From CAYYGL01 sp964471235 (GTDB lineage: Bacteria; Calditrichota; Calditrichia; RBG-13-44-9; J075), in the NCBI GenBank assembly GCA_964471235.1, contig CAYYGL010000026.1:1-35040 (forward strand): a DNA stretch of 35,040 bases, in the 5' to 3' direction. A program made the position numbers and the translations under genes. Below the pieces are notes generated by a model. The model ran no database searches. It was not told the DNA's origin and saw only the letters and a program-made list of their open reading frames with translations. Positions 24,555 to 32,198 of the stretch are shown here, piece after piece; positions within the stretch are counted from its first letter, which is position 1, and every line of letters begins with the position of its first letter.

Positions 24555-27002
24555 TCAATCCAACCCAATTGGGGACCCTGCCGGTGCTTCCAGAGGCGTT
24601 GGCAGGGTAATTTCCACCGGGTTCTCCAGAAACCCCTTAATCGATTGCAGTCCCTGGTAAAAATGGGCACGCCAGGCACCTTCCTTTTCTTTTTTCAGCC
24701 GCTTTTCCAGCCACTTTTGTAAATCCCATAATTTTACCAATGCCAGTGCCCTGGTTTGTGAAGATGACCGATCGCTTTTTGCCAGTTGCATCAGGTAATA
24801 CAGTGCTACCTGGTTAACGGTTCGTTGTACCTCACCCGCATAACCTTCCTGCCGGTCGGCTTTCCAGGTAGCTGCTATTACCCGGTCAATCAGTTCCTCA
24901 AGACCGGGATATTGGGCGTTACGGGCATGATATTCAACGAGGCGGGCTGCCCGCTGGGGATTGAACAACAGTCGCAAGGTTAACCCGGTGGCGGCTTCTG
25001 CTGCGGAAAGTGCGTCAAAGGTCACACCGGTGCGGATGTTAAACACTTCCCGGTTGCGGCTCATCCCGTAAGCGCGCGGGGGAATGGTGTTCAACAGCTT
25101 CTCCGGCAACATCAGGGAAGCAGGGCGGAGGGTCGCCAACAACTCCTGCAATGCCGCTCGCTGCGCTGCCGGTGAAACGATAGTTGGCTCCGGTTGGTTA
25201 TCGCCCCGGAGGGCATACGGGTAAAACAAACCACCGATCAGTTTTACTGCCGCTTCAGCCTGGTAACGGTGAAAGAAGTAAATCGGTACCAGAACCTCTT
25301 CCAATTTTGCCAATGGCGTGCCGACCGGGATATTCCGTTCCGAAAACCGCTTCAGGGCGATTGAGCGCACTGCCATTACATGCGCCAGTTCTTTTGCGGC
25401 ATCGGTGCCGTTATCCCACAGGTGCGCCAGGGGATGAGCACCGCCGGGGGGGCGGGCATCGGGATCGGAAATAAAAATGAACCCATGCTGTATGCCTTCA
25501 TCAATAATTTGCCGTAACCCCGCCTGTTCCGCTTCGGTATTGGGAAATTCGCTGTACCCGTACCGGATTGCCAGTTTATCCCATTCGCCGATGCCCACGG
25601 CATAGGCATCACTGACGTCCAGCGAATCCCCATCTACAATTTTTACCAATGGATGGGGATAATCCATCACGGAGGCGCGGTCATGCACACTGGCGGCAAA
25701 GTTGTGCGCCAGTCCCAGGGTATGCCCCACCTCATGGGCTGCCAGTTGCCGCAATCTTGCCAGGGCAAACTCCTGAAGTGCCGGGGGAATGTCGCTTTCA
25801 TTTTTATAAGGTGCCAACAACCCTTCGGCAATCAGGTAATCCTGGCGCACCCGCAGGGAGCCCAGGGTGATATGCCCCTTCATAATTTCCCCGGTACGCG
25901 GATCATACACACTGCCGCCGTACGACCATCCCCGGGTAGAGCGGTGCACCCACTGAATCACATTATAACGAACATCCATTGGGTCCGCATCATCCGGCAG
26001 AACTTTCACCTGGAAGGCATTTTTAAACCCCGCCGCTTCAAAGGCTTCATTCCACCAGGAAGCGCCTTCCATCAATGCGGAGCGAATCGGTTCCGGTGCT
26101 GCGTTATCCACGAAGTAGATGATAGGCTTCACCGGTTCACTCATGGAAGCGGCAGGATTTTTTTTCTTCAGCCGGTGGCGGGTAATGAATTGCTGTTGAA
26201 GGGGTTCTTGTAAGGAAGCCGCAAAATTCAGGTAACTGAGGTCAAAAAAGCCTGCCCGGGGATCAAACCGTCGCGGTTTGTATCCGGTATCCGGCAGTTG
26301 TATAAAAGAGTGATGCTCCCGCACGGTGATGGCGGAAGGCGTTGGTACAACTTTCCGTACCCAGGGACCGGGATTGGCACTAACGAATGTGAGCACCACC
26401 TCTATTTCACTGTTTTTGGGAAAATTTTTGGTCCGGGGCAAATAAAAGGCAGAGCGGGAAGCCTCCAGCCGGTAGGTTCCCTGCCCGGTTTCCTGTAATC
26501 TTTGAACAATGCCATGCTGGTCACTCAGAAAAAAATCACTGGCATCAATCAACACCCGCCCGGAATCCTCGGCAGCAATGGTAAATCCCCAGAGCGTTGA
26601 GCTGGCAAATGCTTCTGTCGCGGCTCTTACTTCATCGGGGTTGTCAGACTCCGCACGATATGAATAATTGGGTTGAATGAGCAGGACCCGTGGTCCCATT
26701 CGTACAAATTTTACCACCCGTGATTTACCCAACTGCCCCCGGTCAAGCCCGATGTCGTTGGAACCGACCCCGGCCGGCAGCGAGGTCACGTATAGAAATT
26801 CCCGCTCAAACGCATCTATCTCCAACCAGATCTTACCGGCTGCTTCATCCCAATAAAAATTAAAAAAACCGGAATGGCGCTTCATTCCCCGGGTTTTTTC
26901 CGGGATAGTCGATAACCTCCCGGAGCCTCCTTGTGGGCTTGCGGAAAGGCTTGTCAGATGGATAAAAAAGATTGGCAGAAGAGAAACAACGATCCTTCTC
27001 AT
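24555..27002 (-). CDS. Exported zinc-dependent metzincin-like protease (DUF5117/DUF4953 type)
   Basis: The 815-aa product has a signal peptide (about residues 1-20, RIVVSLLPIFFIHL core). A long N-terminal beta-rich region of the DUF5117 type (about 45-270) follows, then the protease domain with the zinc motif H423-E-V-G-H427-TLGLAH433-N, i.e. HExxHxxGxxH. A MDYPHP segment downstream is the probable Met-turn. The C-terminal third is helical. Related large secreted proteases are common in Bacteroidetes and other FCB lineages. I chose ATG 27002 because GGAG lies 7 nt upstream and a signal peptide follows directly. The open frame reaches 27101 without such a site. It converges with the DUF4412 gene. 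Confidence 0.9.
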   Translation of the reverse strand: MRRIVVSLLPIFFIHLTSLSASPQGGSGRLSTIPEKTRGMKRHSGFFNFYWDEAAGKIWLEIDAFEREFLYVTSLPAGVGSNDIGLDRGQLGKSRVVKFVRMGPRVLLIQPNYSYRAESDNPDEVRAATEAFASSTLWGFTIAAEDSGRVLIDASDFFLSDQHGIVQRLQETGQGTYRLEASRSAFYLPRTKNFPKNSEIEVVLTFVSANPGPWVRKVVPTPSAITVREHHSFIQLPDTGYKPRRFDPRAGFFDLSYLNFAASLQEPLQQQFITRHRLKKKNPAASMSEPVKPIIYFVDNAAPEPIRSALMEGASWWNEAFEAAGFKNAFQVKVLPDDADPMDVRYNVIQWVHRSTRGWSYGGSVYDPRTGEIMKGHITLGSLRVRQDYLIAEGLLAPYKNESDIPPALQEFALARLRQLAAHEVGHTLGLAHNFAASVHDRASVMDYPHPLVKIVDGDSLDVSDAYAVGIGEWDKLAIRYGYSEFPNTEAEQAGLRQIIDEGIQHGFIFISDPDARPPGGAHPLAHLWDNGTDAAKELAHVMAVRSIALKRFSERNIPVGTPLAKLEEVLVPIYFFHRYQAEAAVKLIGGLFYPYALRGDNQPEPTIVSPAAQRAALQELLATLRPASLMLPEKLLNTIPPRAYGMSRNREVFNIRTGVTFDALSAAEAATGLTLRLLFNPQRAARLVEYHARNAQYPGLEELIDRVIAATWKADRQEGYAGEVQRTVNQVALYYLMQLAKSDRSSSQTRALALVKLWDLQKWLEKRLKKEKEGAWRAHFYQGLQSIKGFLENPVEITLPTPLEAPAGSPIGLD

Positions 27003-27394
27003 AACAAACTCCGGCAGTTTGGTGATGAATGGTACAGATTCAGGCAGCCCAAAGGGTATACGGCACCGGGTAAATGATACGACAAAACCACAAGACAGCA
27101 AAACGGTTTCTGCTCATTTTTTTACGGCGTGCTACCTGATTTCAATTTTCCAAATTTACCCTGGATATTCTTTTGGCGAGTAACCTGTAAGACAGGGGAG
27201 TAACATTTTCCAACGAGACCGTCGCCGAAAACATACTCAACCGCTCTCGGGAAAGACGGCGTTATGCAGCCTCCTTGTCCGTTAAACGGATACGGATGGC
27301 AGCCGGAGAATGTCAGGATGCCCCCTCACTTCGAATTTCAAAAACAAAAACCTGGTGTGAGAGGTATTATCCGGTGTGATGTTCGGAATCCCTT
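27003..27394. other. Intergenic gap, no gene seen
   Basis: This 392-nt stretch lies between the metzincin gene and the 69-aa small gene. It contains a short GTTAAACGG inverted word near 27280 but no convincing promoter, repeat of the dispersed family, or coding sequence. The plus-strand frame over 27264-27536 has no ribosome-binding site and is antisense to the small gene. Confidence 0.4.
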
Positions 27395-27604
27395 TCAGAA
27401 CGAATGTTCGGCGGCTTCTTCCTTCACCCAAATGCGTCCCCATTGCATACCGGTTTCCGGGTCAATCTTGACCGCTTTGGCATCCTCGGGAAGTGCCTCA
27501 TCGTTGATGTTTCGTACCACCAGAACACGCTTGTAGCCGTTGCAGCATTTTTCGGCATCTTCTTTGTTTGACCAGACGTGTTTTTTGGATTTACAGAAAT
27601 ACAT
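27395..27604 (-). CDS. Hypothetical 69-aa cysteine-containing protein
   Basis: I do not recognise a named family. The product begins MYFCKSKKHVW and has C4, a paired C20-C21 and H9, which could bind a metal. The rest contains acidic and Lys residues and an IDPETGMQWGRIWV strand. The gene is well supported by a perfect AAGGAGG Shine-Dalgarno about 7 nt before the ATG, and by its position as a single gene with its own leader. Function unknown. Confidence 0.65.
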   Translation of the reverse strand: MYFCKSKKHVWSNKEDAEKCCNGYKRVLVVRNINDEALPEDAKAVKIDPETGMQWGRIWVKEEAAEHSF

Positions 27605-27738
27605 GGAAAAACCTCCTTGTTGATACTCCCGTCTATCCTTAGACAGAAAAGATGTTAATGAACCATCCGCTACTAAATCCTATTGCCTTTGCATGTATTA
27701 TCGCCGGTTATTTCAAATACTTCAGTCAAAATTGTTGG

Positions 27739-27959
27739 GGTGCATGGCAAATTGCACAAATCAAAAAAGAGTAGGGGATTCCTGCCCCAATGACGACGTC
27801 ACCACGTTGTGGCGGGGTCACTTCGTGGCATTCGGAGCAACGCCCCCCGTCGGGGCAGGAATGACAGCCAGGGTGCTGCTTTTTATGTCATTCCGGCGAA
27901 TGCCGCCACGAAGTGGCTCCGTTGGAGGAATCTTCTAACATGCAATTTGTCATGCGCCC
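27739..27959. mobile_element. Complete MITE-like fold-back element with TIRs and 9-bp TSD
   Basis: The left terminal repeat GGGTGCATGGCAAATTGCA (27739-27757) is the inverted counterpart of the right one TGCAATTTGTCATGCGCCC (27941-27959), matching at 17 of 19 positions. The element is flanked by the direct repeat AAATTGTTG on both sides (27730-27738 and 27960-27968), a textbook target-site duplication. The interior folds back further: CACTTCGTGGCATTCG with CGAATGCCGCCACGAAGTG, and GGAATGACA with TGTCATTCC. It contains no gene. Its right part is near-identical to copy 1 ending at position 150. Confidence 0.85.
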
Positions 27960-28120
27960 AAATTGTTGGATGTAGGACAGGCAGGCGCTATTCACAAAAT
28001 CCTCCGAAGATTGGGATACCGTACGTTTTGCCGCCCCATGGTACAGTCCGATTCTACTCTTGAAACAGTGGAAAATCGGCTACAAATAGTCCTGCCCGGA
28101 TGTTCAATGGGGTGAAAAAC

Positions 28121-28170
28121 AGAAATGCCGGTTGCCGCAGGGAAATTTCCCCGTTTGAACCGGCATTTCT
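28121..28170 (-). terminator. Rho-independent terminator for the M16 operon
   Basis: AGAAATGCCGGTT (28121-28133) and AACCGGCATTTCT (28158-28170) form a perfect 13-bp stem. The 24-nt loop itself contains the palindrome GGGAAATTTCCC. On the minus strand a GTTTTT run follows the stem. It lies 29 nt beyond the stop of the inactive M16 gene, the last gene of the pair. Confidence 0.7.
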
Positions 28171-28198
28171 GGCTATAAAAGTAATGGGGGATGGTCAG

Positions 28199-29695
28199 CT
28201 ATTGAAACACTTTATCCACTTTCACAATTGAGACATGTTCCGGAGCAACATGGAGCGGGTATTTGGCGATCTCCCGGTCTTCGGCAAGGATGGCCGCCGG
28301 TTTCGAGGAACGATACGTTATCAGGCTGGGGGTATTGTTCACCAGTGCCGATTTTAACTCTTCCGCCTCATTGGTAATGAAGACCGCTTTGATATTTTGA
28401 TACTGCCAGTATTTACGGATAGCAGCATTGACGTCATCTACTGTCAGTTCATCCAACATTTTCCGGTACAGCTTCCAGTGCCCTTCTGTGATGCCGTAAA
28501 ATTTGTCATCCAGGGCATAGCCCAATTTCATCATCGTAGTGGGAGCGTAGTGGAGAATGTAGTTTTTGAGGAACTGTCGGGTGAGTTCAAAATCCTTTTT
28601 ACTTAAACCATTGTCCACGATTTTCTGCAATTCGCGCAGGGCGGCACGGAAGGCAAACAAGCGGGCATCATTGGGCACCGGGCGAATCCATATCTGGAAA
28701 ATCTGATGATGGCGAGCCACGTTGGGCGGGGGGAACTGGCGGGCATATCCCCGGGGGAAATGTTCGATATACGCATAATCCCCGTAATTCAGCCCCCGGG
28801 CTTCCCGGATTACCTGGTACAGGTGGGAAGCAGCATTGCGATGCTCTCCTAACCAGGAAGTAGCAATTGCCAGGGCATAAAAATCACGGCTGCCCCGCAG
28901 AACATCTATCGGATACCCAAAACTTATGGCCGTGGCGTTCGCATCTTTTTCCACTATCTTCACCTGCATGCCATCAATCGGCTTTACCTTAACGGCAGGA
29001 GTTTCCTTTTTTCCTACCGGCAGCACCTGGAAATCCTGCTCCACCTGCCGGGCAAAGGAATCGTCAAAGCCGCCGCCAAGACCGATGAGAAGATTTGCCC
29101 GGGTGTAATGTTCTTTATAGAACTGCTTTACATCATTTAGGGTAATACTCTCCAGGCTGCTCACATGACCTTCTTCCAGATGTTCATACGGCGTGCCTTC
29201 GAAGATGAATTCGGAGAGCACTTCTTTGCCCAATTCTTCATCCTGTGCATAGCGGATGGTACGCTGCACATAGTTTAGAAAATCGTCTTTTACTCGTTTA
29301 AAATCTGCTTCATCGAATTTCGGCTCCAGTAATATTTCTTTTAGAAGGGAGTAGTAATCGTTCAAATTGTCTTTATGGGTTCTGCCATAGATAACGGTCA
29401 TTTCCTTATCGACCTGGGAAGAGACAGAGGCAGCCATCGGATAGAGCAATTCCAGAATTTGTTCGTAAGAATGTTTCTGAGTGGCTTCTTTGGTCAATAG
29501 GGAAGCGGTTAATGCCGCCAGCCCTTCTTTGCCGGCGGGATCATTCTGGGAACCGACGGTAAATAAAATCCGAAACGAAATTGTGGGATCCTCCTTCACC
29601 GGTAACAAAACGAGGTGAGATTGCTTTTGCTGCTGGCAACTTTGAATCATGAACGCCATGAGTAATATCCCGATAAAAAATGATAGTCTTTTCAT
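28199..29695 (-). CDS. Inactive M16-family peptidase-like lipoprotein
   Basis: The 498-aa product has a signal peptide ending in the lipobox IQSC (C20), so it is probably membrane-anchored in the periplasm. It has the M16 two-lobe fold: FTVGSQNDPAGKEGLAALTA near the start and the C-lobe RGLNYGDYAYIEHF. The HxxEH zinc motif is absent, because the equivalent segment reads GLAALTASLLTKEAT. This is the pattern of the non-catalytic subunit of heterodimeric M16B proteases. Its start overlaps the stop of the active partner gene (TAATG), so the two are coupled. Confidence 0.88.
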   Translation of the reverse strand: MKRLSFFIGILLMAFMIQSCQQQKQSHLVLLPVKEDPTISFRILFTVGSQNDPAGKEGLAALTASLLTKEATQKHSYEQILELLYPMAASVSSQVDKEMTVIYGRTHKDNLNDYYSLLKEILLEPKFDEADFKRVKDDFLNYVQRTIRYAQDEELGKEVLSEFIFEGTPYEHLEEGHVSSLESITLNDVKQFYKEHYTRANLLIGLGGGFDDSFARQVEQDFQVLPVGKKETPAVKVKPIDGMQVKIVEKDANATAISFGYPIDVLRGSRDFYALAIATSWLGEHRNAASHLYQVIREARGLNYGDYAYIEHFPRGYARQFPPPNVARHHQIFQIWIRPVPNDARLFAFRAALRELQKIVDNGLSKKDFELTRQFLKNYILHYAPTTMMKLGYALDDKFYGITEGHWKLYRKMLDELTVDDVNAAIRKYWQYQNIKAVFITNEAEELKSALVNNTPSLITYRSSKPAAILAEDREIAKYPLHVAPEHVSIVKVDKVFQ

Positions 29696-31032
29696 TACTT
29701 TTCTCCCTTAACTGTGATAACGGTTCGTTTCTTTTTTTGCAAAAATTGCTGAGCCGCAGCCCGGATGTCCTCCGGGGTAATCTTATCCATGGTGGAATAG
29801 AGTTGATTTACCGCTTCAATATCCCCGGTTAAGGCAACAATTCTCGCCAGGCGTGAAGCAATATGGTCCGGAGTATCTAAATTCATTAAAAAGCTATAGC
29901 GCAACCGCTTCTTGATATTCTCCAATTGCTGGTTATCCACCAGGTTCGTCTGAAACGCTTTAACAGTCTTATCAATTTCGCTCATCACGTAAGGGATATC
30001 ATTTTCATCTTTCACCATGGTGTAAATGTTGTATAATTTGGGATCACGGTTAAAGCCGAATTCCGGGGAAATGAATTGCACCTTTTGTTCCCGGATGACC
30101 AGTTTTTTGTAAATCTCACTGTTTTCTCCGAATGCCAGGTTCCCCAGCAAGTATGCGGAAACCACCATTTTTTCGGTGGGGTTAAAAGCTGCCCCTTTGT
30201 AAGCAATCCAGATAATGGGGAGGGTACGACCCGGGTAATGTACGACTTTCTGCCGCTCTTTGCCCTGGGGAGGTTCCGGCTTAATTTTGGGCGGAGTGTA
30301 TCCTTTTTTCCAATTACCATAGTATTGGGCAATCCATTTCTTGGTTTGGTTTACATTAAAATCGCCAACAACCAGCAAGACCACATTATCCGGTCGGTAA
30401 TAGCGGTTGAAAAAGCTTTTACTGTAATCATACATGTTAGGCATGTTTCTGATATCAGCCTCGAAACCGATGGTCGTGTGTTTGTAGGTATGGCGGGTAA
30501 ATGCCAGGTTCATCATCTCTTCTTCGGCAATGGACCAGGGGCTGGTGCGATTCTTCCGGTATTCGCCATAAACCGCCCCGGCTTCGGTGCGAAAAGCGCT
30601 TTCTTCATAAGCCAGATTTTGAAAACGGTCGCTTTCCAGGTCGATCACTTGCTCCAGGTTCTCTCCCGGCACCACCATGTAATAACAGGTGTAGTCATCT
30701 GTGGTATAGGCGTTGGCATCCGCGCCCATTTTGGTCACCAGTTCATTATACTTTTCGCTGGGATATTTTTTGGTACCCCGGAACATCATGTGCTCGAAAA
30801 AGTGGGCAAAGCCGCTTTTGCCGGGTTCCCATTCATCCCGGCTGCCGGTTCGTACCACCGAATAATAAGCCACTAATCCACTACCTTGAATGGGGATCAT
30901 AATGACTTTTAATCCGTTTGGTAAGGTATACTTCTGGTGCGGATATGGGAAAAATTGCTCGGGAGCGCTCCCTGCCCACATCACGCTGGCCAGGACAAAT
31001 AAAAAACAAAGCTGCATGACAATGATTCGCAT
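29695..31032 (-). CDS. Active M16B zinc peptidase
   Basis: The 445-aa product has a signal peptide (about residues 1-20, ending VMWAG) and the inverted zinc motif H77-F-F-E80-H81, in GKSGFAHFFEHMMFRGTKKY. The downstream acidic ligand candidate is E in TEAGAVYGEY (about 152-160). The family cleaves peptides in a closed chamber formed by two M16 halves. Together with the following non-catalytic M16 lipoprotein it likely forms a heterodimer. Length is typical of the bacterial M16B type. It is the first gene of the pair, with no gene close upstream. Confidence 0.92.
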   Translation of the reverse strand: MRIIVMQLCFLFVLASVMWAGSAPEQFFPYPHQKYTLPNGLKVIMIPIQGSGLVAYYSVVRTGSRDEWEPGKSGFAHFFEHMMFRGTKKYPSEKYNELVTKMGADANAYTTDDYTCYYMVVPGENLEQVIDLESDRFQNLAYEESAFRTEAGAVYGEYRKNRTSPWSIAEEEMMNLAFTRHTYKHTTIGFEADIRNMPNMYDYSKSFFNRYYRPDNVVLLVVGDFNVNQTKKWIAQYYGNWKKGYTPPKIKPEPPQGKERQKVVHYPGRTLPIIWIAYKGAAFNPTEKMVVSAYLLGNLAFGENSEIYKKLVIREQKVQFISPEFGFNRDPKLYNIYTMVKDENDIPYVMSEIDKTVKAFQTNLVDNQQLENIKKRLRYSFLMNLDTPDHIASRLARIVALTGDIEAVNQLYSTMDKITPEDIRAAAQQFLQKKKRTVITVKGEK

Positions 31033-31353
31033 TACAAGACCTCCGGTTTAGGTTCCAATGACTTTTCATTCATAAGAGCTTTAGAATGTATCGCGTTCAG
31101 ATGAGGTTTACAAGGCGGAAAGAAAATTTTGATCCAAATATACTGCCAACCCCGAGGAGAGCATCTCCCCTGTAGCGGTTCTCCAGGATTGTTCAGCATT
31201 CCCCGGGATGCTTGCATCTCTTAGCCGGGAAATTTTCCTGTGGTGAGGGCGCCATTGGCGATTACCGATATCCGATTGACGGTCGGCAAACGTGAACAAC
31301 ATCATTCATCTAACCATTCCCCTCTTTACCACTAACAACAATGCTTTAGCGGC
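31033..31353. other. Intergenic gap between yhbY and the M16 operon
   Basis: This 321-nt gap must hold the M16 operon promoter. I could not pick a good -35/-10 pair. A GGCGCC/GGCG alternation at 31247-31260 resembles a motif near 9203-9215, but the match is short. No coding sequence is supported. Confidence 0.4.
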
Positions 31354-31632
31354 TCACTCGCCTTCCTCCGGGAGAGGACGAAAAAGCAAAATGGTATTTC
31401 CAAGAATCTGCACCAATTGGGCATCCACTGCTTGACAAAGTTCTTCTGCTACGGTTTTCTTATCCTGGGGGCAATTATCCTGTAATTTTATTTTCACCAG
31501 GTCTTTTGTATGAAAGGAGTTCTGCAGCGCAGTTATCGTGCCTGCTGAGATTCCCTCTCTGCCAATCCATAACTCTGCTTTTAGCTGGTTTGCCCGGGCG
31601 CGTAAAGCCCGCTTTTCTTTTCCGCTTAACAT
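31354..31632 (-). CDS. yhbY: YhbY-family RNA-binding protein
   Basis: The 92-aa CRS1-YhbY (CRM) domain protein associates with pre-50S ribosomal subunits in E. coli. The family core is complete: LSGKEKRALRARANQLKAEL, then WIGREGISAGTITALQNSF and LVKIKLQDN, closing in LVQILGNTILLFRP. Length is close to the usual 95-100 aa. I chose ATG 31632 because AAGGA lies 9 nt upstream; the open frame from 31671 adds residues without a Shine-Dalgarno and outside the domain. It is a single gene on the minus strand. Confidence 0.88.
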   Translation of the reverse strand: MLSGKEKRALRARANQLKAELWIGREGISAGTITALQNSFHTKDLVKIKLQDNCPQDKKTVAEELCQAVDAQLVQILGNTILLFRPLPEEGE

Positions 31633-32198
31633 AATTGGTATTCCTTCCTGATTTTTCATAAGGGGCGGCAAATATAGGAAGGGATGGGGAACGGTGCAAC
31701 CGAAATGGGGGAATTTATCCCCGGGGGAAAAACATTATTCAAAAATTTACCCTCTCGTGAAATTCCTGTGACATTATCCACGTATATCTATTGGATTCAG
31801 CCTGGAAAACCGGGGGAACCCCGATCGGTCTGAGGAAATTAAATCCTTGAATTTGTCTTTCGTTGCATTAAATTAGGGTCTTTCGCCTTCGGGGGGAGCC
31901 TGGATTATTCATTCCCCTGCCCGGACGGGTGGAAGAGCGCAAGGTGTTGATAAATCTAAATTTCAAAAATTTATCTATCGTTGAGTTAAAAAGCTAAGTT
32001 TTTTCGAGAAAAATTGAATCCATATTTCTTTTCCTGTAGGAACCGCTTCATCCCAACGGGATCGCGTTGTGACGGGCGACTTAGCCCCGCCGCGACGAGG
32101 TGAGAAATGTATCCCAACGAGAACACGTTGGGATGAATTAAGCAGGGTAGAGTTTCCTCTTAAATAAACCCCGCTTTAAAAAGGAAAACCGGTAAAAC
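31633..32198. other. 566-nt divergent intergenic region before dsbD
   Basis: The region between yhbY and dsbD contains the inverted repeat at 32047-32137 (listed separately). An A/T-rich stretch around 31840-32030 probably holds a promoter that I cannot assign. No coding sequence is supported. Confidence 0.45.
32047..32137. repeat. Fold-back repeat upstream of dsbD
   Basis: TTCATCCCAACG (32047-32058) and CGTTGGGATGAA (32126-32137) are perfect 12-bp inverted copies. The right arm also forms its own hairpin with ATCCCAACG at 32111-32119 (9 bp, 6-nt loop). The enclosed GC-rich stretch includes CGCCGCGACGAGG. The arms differ from the GTCATTCC family, so I treat it as a separate repeat type. No target-site duplication is evident. 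Confidence 0.55.

Larger units (their letters stand above)
27605..28198. other. 594-nt intergenic region containing a complete MITE-like element
   Basis: This region holds the small gene's upstream sequence, the 221-bp element with its flanking duplication (27730-27968), an unassigned stretch, and the terminator at 28121-28170. The open frames that cross it run through the inverted repeats and have no ribosome-binding site. Confidence 0.6.

Noticed and set aside
27693..28063. Two overlapping plus-strand open frames of about 80 codons
   Set aside because: They read through the inverted repeats of the MITE-like element, lack start signals and have no credible protein features.
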